Positions 1 to 6,975 are shown, counted from the first letter of the stretch. The stretch is 13,312 bases of DNA from Bacillota bacterium (GCA_003486705.1 DNGE01000098.1:3818-17129), one strand, 5' to 3'. Numbers and translations are program-made. Notes: generated from the letters alone by a model not told the origin.

Positions 1-56
1 CCCTAGATTTTAATTGCTTTAAATTCGTTCACGTTTTTGGATTCGTGTTTTTGGAT

Positions 57-98
57 AAAAAAAATCCTCTTTTAGCTAGTTTAGGGCTAAAAGAGGAT
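57..98 (-). terminator. Attenuator terminator of the pyr leader
   Basis: A perfect 13-bp inverted repeat (ATCCTCTTTTAGC at 64-76, GCTAAAAGAGGAT at 86-98) has a 9-nt loop. Read leftward it is followed by eight U (A-run 57-64), the form of an intrinsic terminator. It lies about 85 nt downstream of the pyr promoter, in the untranslated leader, and its 5' arm can pair alternatively with 142-157. It therefore looks like the conditional terminator of the PyrR switch rather than an end-of-gene terminator. Confidence 0.9.
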
Positions 99-181
99 AC
101 ACGAATACCACAAAAAATAAATATGATATATTCAACTTAAACGTGTTCTTCTCAGCCTCACGGGACCGAATTAAAGCTTTC
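64..181 (-). promoter_or_regulatory. PyrR-binding transcription attenuator (pyr leader RNA)
   Basis: The leftward leader contains GGTCCCGTGAGGCT (plus-strand 154-167), followed by GAGAAG. This matches the PyrR binding-loop consensus ARUCCNGNGAGGYU at 13 of 14 positions. All three alternative structures can be drawn. The binding hairpin is the anti-antiterminator, at about 148-178. The antiterminator pairs GGCTGAGAAGAACACG (142-157) with the segment complementary to 85-103. The terminator occupies 64-98. In known systems PyrR with UMP stabilises the binding loop, which lets the terminator form and shuts off pyrimidine biosynthesis or uptake genes. The regulated gene must start left of base 1 and is probably pyrR, a uracil permease or pyrB; its identity cannot be seen. 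Confidence 0.88.
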
Positions 182-187
182 TCGACT

Positions 188-216
188 ATTATAGGTTATC
201 AACCTATATTTGTCAA
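188..216 (-). promoter_or_regulatory. Consensus sigma-A promoter of the pyr leader
   Basis: Read leftward, the -35 is TTGACA (211-216), the spacer is exactly 17 nt and the -10 is TATAAT (188-193). Both hexamers match consensus perfectly. Transcription should begin near 181, just upstream of the PyrR binding loop. A perfect-consensus promoter suits a system whose control is exerted downstream by attenuation. Confidence 0.9.
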
Positions 217-272
217 CTCTTTGCATTGATTTTGGTCTTTTAGAACAAATAGTAGCATCTTGTCGCTTTTTT

Positions 273-914
273 TTATTTATTTAAATGCCATTCCGATTTA
301 AATTGTTTAACAAAAGCAACCATAAAGTTATGTCGTTCATGTGCAATCTCGCGACCTGTTTTCGTATTCATTAAGTCTTTTAATTTAAATAATTTTTCAT
401 CAAAATGATTTAAGACCGTTCCTTTATGTTCTCGATACTGCTTTTCTGATTCAAATTCCATCGGCAAAATATTATCATCATACATTTTAGATCCACGGGC
501 ACCACCGTACATAAAAGTCCGACCAATGCCTATCGCTCCAATCGCGTCTAAGCGGTCAGCATCTTGGACAATTTGTGCTTCAATCGTATCGACCGCTTCT
601 CCGCCGCCCCCTTTATAAGAGATGTTTTCAATAATATAAAAAATCTTTTCTAATTCATCTTCCGTACAGCCAATCGTTTCTAATAAAGCATATAACTTAA
701 TTTTTTGTGTTTTTACATCGTTAAATAACTTCGGATCAATCACATCATGAACAAGCGCCGCTATCTTAATAATCGTCGCATTTCCCCCCTCAGTACCTTG
801 TAAATGTTTAGCTAACTGATAAACACGCAACGCATGATCTAAACTATGTCCACTACTATCCACAGCTAGCTCATCATCTAAAAATGAAACAATTTTTTCA
901 AAATAATTCTCCAT
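273..914 (-). CDS. HD-domain phosphohydrolase (YpgQ/YedJ-like)
   Basis: This encodes a 213-aa soluble protein with the HD metal-binding signature: HSLDH at residues 23-27, HD at 56-57 and DADRLDAIGAIGIGR at 118-132. The length and the DADRLDAIGAIG block fit the small HD hydrolases of the YpgQ/YedJ type. As I recall, YpgQ has Mn-dependent (d)NTP pyrophosphohydrolase activity, so a nucleotide substrate is possible but not shown here. I chose the ATG at 912-914 because AGGTGA lies 5 nt upstream; a GTG three codons earlier overlaps that Shine-Dalgarno and is unlikely. A TATAAT -10 is present at 948-953 (leftward), but no good -35 was found. No intrinsic terminator is visible between this stop and the pyr promoter, so some read-through into the pyr leader is possible. 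Confidence 0.88.
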   Translation of the reverse strand: MENYFEKIVSFLDDELAVDSSGHSLDHALRVYQLAKHLQGTEGGNATIIKIAALVHDVIDPKLFNDVKTQKIKLYALLETIGCTEDELEKIFYIIENISYKGGGGEAVDTIEAQIVQDADRLDAIGAIGIGRTFMYGGARGSKMYDDNILPMEFESEKQYREHKGTVLNHFDEKLFKLKDLMNTKTGREIAHERHNFMVAFVKQFKSEWHLNK

Positions 915-923
915 GATTATCAC

Positions 924-1086
924 CTAGTTCTTTCTTTTTTAAGTCTCATTATACAATATCCCCTACTTTTCGCCTAATAACTTAAAACAGTAACTAACTT
1001 TTACATGATTTAACCACCGCTTTTACCATCTATGTTTACTATTTACTAACTCATGAGTTTTCTTCTGAAACTTTTTCAAAATTGGG
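924..1086. other. Divergent intergenic region, no gene seen
   Basis: This AT-rich spacer separates the leftward HD hydrolase from the rightward NSS transporter. It holds a leftward TATAAT at 948-953 that could be the hydrolase -10. No convincing small ORF with a ribosome binding site and no strong hairpin were seen before the palindrome that begins at 1087. Confidence 0.5.
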
Positions 1087-1105
1087 GTTGTAAAAATTTT
1101 ACAAC
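1087..1105. promoter_or_regulatory. 19-bp palindrome, candidate operator
   Basis: GTTGTAAAA at 1087-1095, a single central A, then TTTTACAAC at 1097-1105 form a perfect inverted repeat. It covers the -35 and most of the spacer of the proposed NSS promoter, the classic place for a repressor operator. It is not followed by a U-run, so it is not a terminator. The half-site does not clearly match a regulator site I know (it is too short for GlnR/TnrA and has the wrong bases for Rex or CcpA). Confidence 0.6.
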
Positions 1106-1115
1106 ATGCTATAAT
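1088..1115 (+). promoter_or_regulatory. Promoter of the NSS transporter gene
   Basis: The -10 is a perfect TATAAT (1110-1115). A TTGTAA -35 (1088-1093, 4 of 6 matches) lies 16 nt upstream, inside the palindrome. A second TATAAT at 1154-1159 has no -35 at a usable distance. The transcript would carry a leader of about 100 nt. Confidence 0.6.
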
Positions 1116-1221
1116 GCTATTAATTACCAAAAAGTACACAAAATTTACACAACTATAATTAAGATGCTGGGGACAAGGTGCAACTTAATTAAAAAAATTA
1201 ACAAAGTGGGAGGAAGAAAGT

Positions 1222-2616
1222 ATGAGTTTAGCACACAAAAATGTTGTAACAAGTAGCACAGAAACAAGAAACGTAACAGTCAAGGATGGATTTGGATCAA
1301 AATTTGGTGTCATCGCCGCTGCGGCTGGATCCGCTATCGGTTTAGGAAACGTCTGGCGTTTTCCTTATATTACTGGAGCAAATGGTGGAGCTGCCTTCTT
1401 AATGGTTTACATTGGATGCGTTGTCTTAATTGGACTTGTTGTCATGCTCGCTGAATTTGTGATCGGACGTCGTTCTGAAGCAAATGCAGTCGGTTCATTT
1501 AAAAAATTAGCTCCAAATACCCCTTGGTTCTTAACGGGATGGATGGGACTAATTACATCAGTTTTAATTTTCTCATTTTACTCATGCGTTGCAGGTTGGT
1601 GTTTACACTACTTACTTTTAAGTTTAACAAATGCTTTTGCTGGTGCAACACCAGGTGAAATTGGCGATATGTTTGGATCATTTATTACAAGTTATAATCC
1701 TATTGTTTATCAAGTCATTATTATTGCTTTAACAGGTGGTATTGTCTTACTCGGTGTTAAAAACGGAATTGAAAAAGCGTCAAAAATTTTAATGCCATTA
1801 TTATTTGTTATTTTACTTGTGTTAGGAATTCGCTCACTAACATTACCAAATGCAATGGATGGCGTTTCCTTCTTATTTAAACCAGATTTTAGCGCATTAA
1901 CAGCCGATTCTATTTTTACAGCACTTGGACATGCATTCTTTACGTTAAGTCTAGGTATGGGTGTCATGATTACTTACGGTTCATACATTGGAAAAAGTGA
2001 TAATTTAGGTTCAACAGCTGTCGCTATTTCAATTGCTGATACAGTCGTTGCTCTACTTGCTGGACTTGCTGTTTTCCCTGCTGTATTCTCATTTAATCTC
2101 GAACCAACACAAGGTCCTGGTTTAGTATTCTCAACTCTACCAAATGTGTTTAATCACATTCCTTTTGGGAACTTATTCGGTGGTTTATTCTTCGCCTTAT
2201 TAGCGATTGCAGCCATCACTTCAACTATTTCATTACTTGAAGTTATTGTAGCTTACTTAGAGCAAGAATTAAATTTAACGCGTAAAAAAGCAACGCTATT
2301 ATCTACAGGAACTATTTTAGTAACTGGTGCCTTATGTGCACTATCAAACACACCATTACTTAGCAATGTCTTAGTCTTTGGAAATACATTCTTCGATTTT
2401 GCAGATAACGTAACGGCTAACTATTTAATGCCTATTGGTGGTTTAATTATTGTTTTATTTATTGGATGGGGAATGAAAAAAGAAGATGTTGAAAGTGAAT
2501 TATTAGTTGATGGTGCAAAACCATGGTATAGTAATGTCTTTATTTTCTTAGCAAAATTTGTAACACCTGTTCTAATTGCTGTTGTATTCTTAAATCAACT
2601 TGGCATTTTAGGATAA
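1222..2616 (+). CDS. Neurotransmitter:sodium symporter (NSS/SNF) family transporter
   Basis: This 464-aa integral membrane protein is predicted to couple Na+ influx to uptake of an amino acid or amine. TM1 carries the family signature SAIGLGNVWRFPY (37-49) followed by NGGAAF (54-59). TM6 has the unwound region FFTLSLGMGVMITYGSY (239-255). TM8 has TSTIS (333-337), aligning with the LeuT Na2 residues T354/S355. I count 11 membrane spans (last about 436-460), like MhsT/TnaT rather than 12-span LeuT. By eye alignment, A277 sits at the LeuT E290 chloride position and D273 at the N286 position, which suggests chloride-independent transport. The start is supported by GGGAGGA (1208-1214), 7 nt before ATG. 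The gene is monocistronic, with its own promoter and a strong terminator. The substrate cannot be read from the sequence; Trp or other hydrophobic amino acids, or an indoleamine, are possible. Confidence 0.95.
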   Translation: MSLAHKNVVTSSTETRNVTVKDGFGSKFGVIAAAAGSAIGLGNVWRFPYITGANGGAAFLMVYIGCVVLIGLVVMLAEFVIGRRSEANAVGSFKKLAPNTPWFLTGWMGLITSVLIFSFYSCVAGWCLHYLLLSLTNAFAGATPGEIGDMFGSFITSYNPIVYQVIIIALTGGIVLLGVKNGIEKASKILMPLLFVILLVLGIRSLTLPNAMDGVSFLFKPDFSALTADSIFTALGHAFFTLSLGMGVMITYGSYIGKSDNLGSTAVAISIADTVVALLAGLAVFPAVFSFNLEPTQGPGLVFSTLPNVFNHIPFGNLFGGLFFALLAIAAITSTISLLEVIVAYLEQELNLTRKKATLLSTGTILVTGALCALSNTPLLSNVLVFGNTFFDFADNVTANYLMPIGGLIIVLFIGWGMKKEDVESELLVDGAKPWYSNVFIFLAKFVTPVLIAVVFLNQLGILG

Positions 2617-2622
2617 TGATTT

Positions 2623-2652
2623 AAAAGGTGAGAGCGGAAGCTCTCACCTTTT
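2623..2652. terminator. Bidirectional terminator between NSS gene and unknown gene A
   Basis: AAAAGGTGAGAGC (2623-2635) pairs with GCTCTCACCTTTT (2640-2652) around a GGAA tetraloop. T-run 2649-2655 follows in the rightward direction, and AAAA at 2623-2626 gives a short U-run leftward. It ends just before the stop codon of the convergent gene at 2657, so it probably serves both. Confidence 0.92.
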
Positions 2653-2656
2653 TTTG

Positions 2657-4060
2657 TTAGATACAATTATTAATAACTAATAAGACCATCTTATATCCTT
2701 TAAGCACATCATCCTCGCCTAATATATTAATAAAATGATTTAAAATTACTTTTGCTTCTTTTAATGCTTCTGTTGATAATTGTTTAGGTAATACAGTCAA
2801 ACAAACATGTTTAACTTCACTTGGGGTCCACTCTGTTGGTAATTGATTCTTTAACGTATACATAGCTAAAACAAATGTTTCAATCACCTCTTTATAATAG
2901 TGGCGAGCACCAATTGCTAGCTCATCTAAACTTCCTTGTTCAGATAGTAATTCATAAACTTGATCCGTAAAATGAGTCAGCCGTTTAATATCACCATCAT
3001 TCTCTTCTTCTAATACAGACTCTGTCTTCACACCTACTTCATCATACAAATACTGCGCAAACTCATGAGCCGACTCAACCTCATCTTCTAGCTCAAGTTC
3101 CACTTCAATTTCTTTACAAAAATCTTTAAGCAGAGCAAACAACTCCTCATCTTCAGCTTGAATTAGATTCGGTCTAACTCCAATTTGTAATAACTGATTT
3201 CCTAATGCATTTAAAACTCCATTTTCATTAATCACGCGATCTTCTTGAATATCTAAGAAAAATAATTGTCCTTCCTCTGAATCGACAATGGCGGTAATTA
3301 ACATATAAAAAGGTTGCATACCTTCTTCTAAAATGACTGGATTTGGCATATAAAATTGAATTGCCTGTAACGTAATGGCAAACCGAGGTAACTTTTTGAG
3401 CTTATATGCTAAAAACTTATTTTCAAATGAAACGGATTTTACTTGTTTACCATCTTTATATGGCGCTGCTTCAATAATTTTTGTTTTCCAATTATTATCC
3501 TCAACATAACGCAAGTAATATTTATCATCAGATATATCTGGAATATCAATACTCTTACGTCGGTGTAACCTTGCCATAATCATAACTTGTCGTAATGCTT
3601 CTGTTAAAAATTGACATTGCCAGTCTTCTTCAATATACCAAGAATATAATCCGGGTTCATGATACCTAAAACGCGGCCATTGGTTTGCACCATTAAAATC
3701 ATAGCCGAGCGCCTTCGCTTGAGCAATGTCAACTTCCGTCACCCCCTCTAAACTTTCAAAACTTACACTAATACAATGTCTTCTTACCTCACCTTTTAAA
3801 AAGACATGATCAAGGTAACATAAGTTTGTTTTATCATACAAATATCGGTAAGAATCATACCCCTCTTGTCCAAGGTAAACAGATAACGAGAAATGTTCTC
3901 CCATCATCCCCATCACACTACAAAAACCTTCAATTCCTGTTTCCTTATCTTTTACTACAATGACTTGAGATGCGTACATCCACATCCAAGGCTTCAAATC
4001 TTTAAACGCAATGGCTGCATCATATAAACGTTTTAACTCAAATTCACTCGCATTCCCCAT
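2657..4060 (-). CDS. Conserved protein of unknown function, paralogue A
   Basis: This encodes a 467-aa, acidic, probably cytosolic protein without a signal peptide or membrane span. I do not recognise a catalytic motif. It is homologous along its whole length to the 484-aa protein at 5521-6975. Residues 19-71 align without gaps, with 28 of 53 identical to residues 20-72 of that protein, including FK..KPW, D.ETG and SVYLG.EG.DSY. Further shared blocks are YDFNG, WQC, YKLKK.P, LITA and an acidic stretch around EDEEL. The layout suggests an N-terminal domain (about 1-190), a middle domain (about 200-345) and a helical acidic C-terminal part. It may correspond to Pfam DUF7309/DUF6930-type regions, but that is from memory and unverified. 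The Shine-Dalgarno GGGGTGG (4067-4073) lies 6 nt before ATG. Confidence 0.85.
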   Translation of the reverse strand: MGNASEFELKRLYDAAIAFKDLKPWMWMYASQVIVVKDKETGIEGFCSVMGMMGEHFSLSVYLGQEGYDSYRYLYDKTNLCYLDHVFLKGEVRRHCISVSFESLEGVTEVDIAQAKALGYDFNGANQWPRFRYHEPGLYSWYIEEDWQCQFLTEALRQVMIMARLHRRKSIDIPDISDDKYYLRYVEDNNWKTKIIEAAPYKDGKQVKSVSFENKFLAYKLKKLPRFAITLQAIQFYMPNPVILEEGMQPFYMLITAIVDSEEGQLFFLDIQEDRVINENGVLNALGNQLLQIGVRPNLIQAEDEELFALLKDFCKEIEVELELEDEVESAHEFAQYLYDEVGVKTESVLEEENDGDIKRLTHFTDQVYELLSEQGSLDELAIGARHYYKEVIETFVLAMYTLKNQLPTEWTPSEVKHVCLTVLPKQLSTEALKEAKVILNHFINILGEDDVLKGYKMVLLVINNCI

Positions 4061-4073
4061 TTACAACCACCCC

Positions 4074-4103
4074 TTTAACTAAGACACATCGTCCTTAGTT
4101 AAA
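4074..4103 (-). promoter_or_regulatory. Leader hairpin abutting the ribosome binding site of gene A
   Basis: TTTAACTAAG (4074-4083) and CTTAGTTAAA (4094-4103) form a perfect 10-bp stem with a 10-nt loop. In the leftward transcript the hairpin ends exactly where the GGGGTGG ribosome binding site begins. It has no U-run in either direction, so it is not a terminator. It may stabilise the 5' end or affect translation; neither is shown. Confidence 0.5.
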
Positions 4104-4140
4104 TAATATGTCGCTCAAGAGAGAATCATGTTAAATATTA

Positions 4141-4169
4141 AATATAATTGTTGTAAAAAATACAGACAA
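4141..4169 (-). promoter_or_regulatory. Candidate promoter of gene A
   Basis: Read leftward, TTGTCT (4164-4169, 4 of 6) is followed after 17 nt by TATATT (4141-4146, 5 of 6). This would start transcription near 4134 and give a leader of about 70 nt holding the 4074-4103 hairpin. The same TTGTCT -35 occurs upstream of paralogue B. Confidence 0.45.
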
Positions 4170-4477
4170 ATTACCTTATTCCTTATATATATAGAAACAG
4201 AGATGTTTTACACAGCTAACGGAATGGAATGTGTGCACATAATGAAGACGTTCATTTTTCAACTTTAGTGAAGATTTAAAATGGCACCATCCATTAGCTA
4301 ATATGCGGTTCAAATTTAAGCAAAGAAATCAACTTAATCTATTAGTAAACAACAACACTTTACTTCAGTATATAATTAATCCCTCACCTTTTTTAGTAAC
4401 TTTTACAATTAAATTTCGGTTAAATATACATAAAATAGTAATAATTTAATATCCTAGATAAGTGTATAGAAAAGAAG

Positions 4478-4603
4478 ATGCTCCGTGGTTTAAGAAAAAT
4501 TAGAAGAAGTTTTTGTTGTATTTTGAAAGTGATTTCTGAAATTTTATTAAAATTAAGTAAATATCTATTAATTTTACAGAATTTATATTGTACTTCTCTA
4601 TAA
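4478..4603 (+). CDS. Possible 41-aa small ORF upstream of yidC (unproven)
   Basis: An ATG-to-TAA frame encodes a 41-residue peptide with a basic N-terminus (MLRGLRKIRRSF) and a hydrophobic remainder, such as a membrane or leader peptide might have. The only purine tract upstream (AAAAGAAG) touches the ATG, so the ribosome binding site is poor. The proposed yidC promoter lies inside its 3' end. A frame of this length can occur by chance in a gap of this size. It is noted because B. subtilis yqjG (yidC2) is controlled by an upstream leader ORF, mifM. No similarity to MifM was recognised. Confidence 0.2.
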   Translation: MLRGLRKIRRSFCCILKVISEILLKLSKYLLILQNLYCTSL

Positions 4604-4617
4604 TTTTCACTTATAAT
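4588..4617 (+). promoter_or_regulatory. Candidate promoter of yidC
   Basis: TATAAT (4612-4617) is preceded, after 18 nt, by a weak TTGTAC (4588-4593, 3 of 6). It lies about 85 bp before the start codon. The region is so AT-rich that -10-like sequences are common, so the assignment is tentative. Confidence 0.35.
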
Positions 4618-4700
4618 TAATGGTATTGTACCTATTTAAAAATCAACATAATATGATTGAAATATACTACCAAATGGATTAGGGGAAAGAAGGATAAAAC

Positions 4701-5489
4701 GTGAAAAAGAAATTAGGTTTAACATTAAGCTTATTATTAGTTTTCGGATTATTAACAGGATGTAGTATTGACAACACACCAATTACGCAAGAAACTGCAA
4801 GTGGATTATGGGAAACAGTATTTGTATACCCATTAGCATGGTTCATTACATTCTTATACAATTTATTTAATAGCAACTTAGGGTTTGCCATTATCGTTGC
4901 AACAGCACTTGTGCGTTTAGTATTAATGCCAATCTACGCTAAATCAAACAAATCAATGGCTGTAATGCAAGTTATTCAACCTGAAATGCAACGTATTCAA
5001 AAGAAATACGAAAACAAAAAAGATCAAGCATCTCAAGTTAAAATGCAAAAAGAAATGACAGACTTATATAAAGAATATAACTACAACCCAATGATGGGAT
5101 GTTTACTTCCATTCTTACAAATGCCAATCTTCTTTGCATTCTATCAAGCAATTTATCGTCATCCATTAATTCAAAATGTTGACTCAAACTTCTTTGGAAT
5201 TGATTTAGCAACAACACAATCTACAGCAAATATTATTCTTGCTATTATCGTTGCTGGTTTAACTTTAGTGTCACAACGTATGATGTCAAAATCAATGCCG
5301 ACATCAAAAGATGCACCTGGTGCTGCAGCTAATAATACGATGATGAAAGTTATGAATATTTACTTCCCATTCGCAATGTTCTCAATTACATTTGCAACAA
5401 ACTTTGCGTTTGGATTATACTTCTTAACAGGATCAATTATGACAATCTTACAATATGTTATTGTTAAACGACCTGGAGCTAAAAAATAA
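4701..5489 (+). CDS. yidC: YidC/Oxa1/SpoIIIJ-family membrane protein insertase (lipoprotein)
   Basis: This 262-aa protein inserts and folds membrane proteins, with or without SecYEG. It begins with a lipoprotein signal peptide: basic MKKK, a hydrophobic core and lipobox LLTGC, with the lipidated Cys at 21. The mature part has the Oxa1 core: a first span at about 40-56, a span with the conserved groove arginine R72 (ALVRLVLMP, 69-77), a charged cytoplasmic hairpin at about 80-125, then spans near 132-151, 175-193 and 220-255. Length and lack of a large periplasmic domain fit Gram-positive YidC. The start is GTG with GAAGGA (4689-4694) 6 nt upstream. It stands alone rather than beside rnpA/rpmH, so it may be the second copy (YqjG-like). 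That is inference, since the rest of the genome is not visible. Confidence 0.95.
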   Translation: MKKKLGLTLSLLLVFGLLTGCSIDNTPITQETASGLWETVFVYPLAWFITFLYNLFNSNLGFAIIVATALVRLVLMPIYAKSNKSMAVMQVIQPEMQRIQKKYENKKDQASQVKMQKEMTDLYKEYNYNPMMGCLLPFLQMPIFFAFYQAIYRHPLIQNVDSNFFGIDLATTQSTANIILAIIVAGLTLVSQRMMSKSMPTSKDAPGAAANNTMMKVMNIYFPFAMFSITFATNFAFGLYFLTGSIMTILQYVIVKRPGAKK

Positions 5490-5494
5490 ATAGT

Positions 5495-5519
5495 AAAAAC
5501 GAGCCGCTGGCTCGTTTTT
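5495..5519. terminator. Bidirectional terminator between yidC and unknown gene B
   Basis: AAAAACGAGCC (5495-5505) pairs with GGCTCGTTTTT (5509-5519) around a GCT loop. The T-run (5515-5522) continues into the stop codon of the convergent gene at 5521. The A-run on the left gives U residues for leftward transcripts. Confidence 0.92.
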
Positions 5520-5520
5520 T

Positions 5521-6975
5521 TTATGTTAAATTTAAATCAAATAGTCCTTGTTTCTCGATATGGATATCCAACATTTCTTGTAATATGTCTTGAAATTGTT
5601 CATAGTTATTCATAACGCCTGCTTGCCCCAAAATCCCCAAATACTCTGTTAAAACGAGCGGAAGAACTGCCATTTCTTCATCGTATAACAGACTCGGCAA
5701 AATCTCATTTAGCGCTACTTTAAAATTAGCTACTGTCCATTCATGGTCATATTCATTAAAATGTCTTACCATTGTCACTTGAAACAATTCAATCACATTC
5801 GAAAACTGTTCTCTTGCAAATGGTGTTAAATTTTTAGATAATGAATCTGAATCTGTAATTAACTTACAAACTTGTTTAGTTGTCGTTAACATTAACTCTA
5901 TTCTCTCTTGTTGTCTTTGCTCTGCCATCACTTCTTCATCCTCATCTTCTGTATGTAACACTTCTTTCATAAAGTCGTAGGCAACTTCTAATTTTTCCTC
6001 AAACAATAATTTTATATCCGTTTTATCACATAAACCGAATAAATAATCTTTCAATTCTTCATCATCAACTGCTAGTTGCAACGGTCGAAATCTCAACTCG
6101 TTCAGCATGAAATTTACAATTTTACCAACCATCTGTTTTTTACTTTCCTTCGTACTATATCCCATTTCTGCAAATAAAATATCGCGACTATCACGCTCAA
6201 TTAAGGCCGTAATTAATGGGAAATAAGGACGCTCATGTTCTAAATCTCGTACCGCATCAGGTAAAATAAACTGAATCATTTCAAATGTTAAGTGCGATTG
6301 TGGACATTTTTTCAACTTATAACTTTGAATATCATTTTCATAAGATAATTCTTGCTTTTGACAACTTTTCAACTTACTTTTTGGCACATATTCATATTGC
6401 CAGCCTAATTGTTCATCAAACTCAAAACAAAGTAACTCCTCTAAATCAAACGAGATATTTATTGCCTGTGTCTGTATTAATTTAACAACCTTTAAGCAAA
6501 GCATTAAAGCTTGAGTCATTAACGTACACTGCCACCCACTATAAAAAGGAATTGGCATCATCCCACAATCATACTCACTCAATTTAGGATAAGCATGTTG
6601 CCCATTAAAATCATAGTAAAGACTTTGATACTGATTGCGAGTCTTTTCATCAATATGCAACTCATTTTCAAAACTTAACATAAAACATTTCTGACTCAAT
6701 AATGTTTTCAAATAACTTGGGTGCCAGATTCTACTTTGATCCAGGTTTATCATCTTACAATAACTATCTATTCCTTCAGCACCTAAATATACGCTAAACG
6801 TTTCATGAATGCCATCAGGTCCAACCACACAACAATAAACTTCCATGCCTGTTTCAGGATCTCTTACAACAAAAACATCTTGTTCATCAAGATATCGCCA
6901 AGGCTTTACTTCTTTAAATTGTTGTATGACATCAAGCAAGGACCGCCATTGTGCTTCCGTCGCTTTTCCATTCAT
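5521..6975 (-). CDS. Conserved protein of unknown function, paralogue B
   Basis: This 484-aa, probably cytosolic protein has no signal peptide and no recognised catalytic motif. It is a full-length paralogue of the 467-aa protein at 2657-4060. Besides the N-terminal block (residues 20-72), both share YDFNG, WQC, SYKLKK.P with an IQF..P motif, LITA, DDEEL and a C-terminal helical region with EW. A short acidic insert (EDEDEEVMAEQRQQ) near residue 340 makes B slightly longer. The same unverified DUF6930/DUF7309-type assignment applies. The start is supported by GGAGAG (6983-6988), 7 nt before ATG. The two paralogues are divergent enough to be an old duplication, and both face leftward on either side of yidC. 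Confidence 0.85.
   Translation of the reverse strand: MNGKATEAQWRSLLDVIQQFKEVKPWRYLDEQDVFVVRDPETGMEVYCCVVGPDGIHETFSVYLGAEGIDSYCKMINLDQSRIWHPSYLKTLLSQKCFMLSFENELHIDEKTRNQYQSLYYDFNGQHAYPKLSEYDCGMMPIPFYSGWQCTLMTQALMLCLKVVKLIQTQAINISFDLEELLCFEFDEQLGWQYEYVPKSKLKSCQKQELSYENDIQSYKLKKCPQSHLTFEMIQFILPDAVRDLEHERPYFPLITALIERDSRDILFAEMGYSTKESKKQMVGKIVNFMLNELRFRPLQLAVDDEELKDYLFGLCDKTDIKLLFEEKLEVAYDFMKEVLHTEDEDEEVMAEQRQQERIELMLTTTKQVCKLITDSDSLSKNLTPFAREQFSNVIELFQVTMVRHFNEYDHEWTVANFKVALNEILPSLLYDEEMAVLPLVLTEYLGILGQAGVMNNYEQFQDILQEMLDIHIEKQGLFDLNLT

Larger units (their letters stand above)
4104..4700. other. AT-rich intergenic region between divergent genes
   Basis: About 600 bp lies between the leader hairpin of gene A and the start of yidC, unusually long for this compact window. 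It holds a candidate leftward promoter for gene A (4141-4169), a candidate rightward promoter for yidC (4588-4617) and an unproven 41-codon rightward ORF (4478-4603). No tRNA, recognisable riboswitch, repeat array or remnant of a known gene was seen in the rest. Confidence 0.6.

Noticed and set aside
1053..1256. 67-codon rightward ORF over the NSS promoter and start
   Set aside because: It runs through the palindrome, the -10 and the ribosome binding site, has no ribosome binding site of its own and overlaps the start of the real NSS gene in another frame.
4236..4262. Small rightward hairpin AATGAA..TTCATT followed by T residues
   Set aside because: A six-bp AT-rich stem with no upstream rightward gene is too weak to call a terminator.
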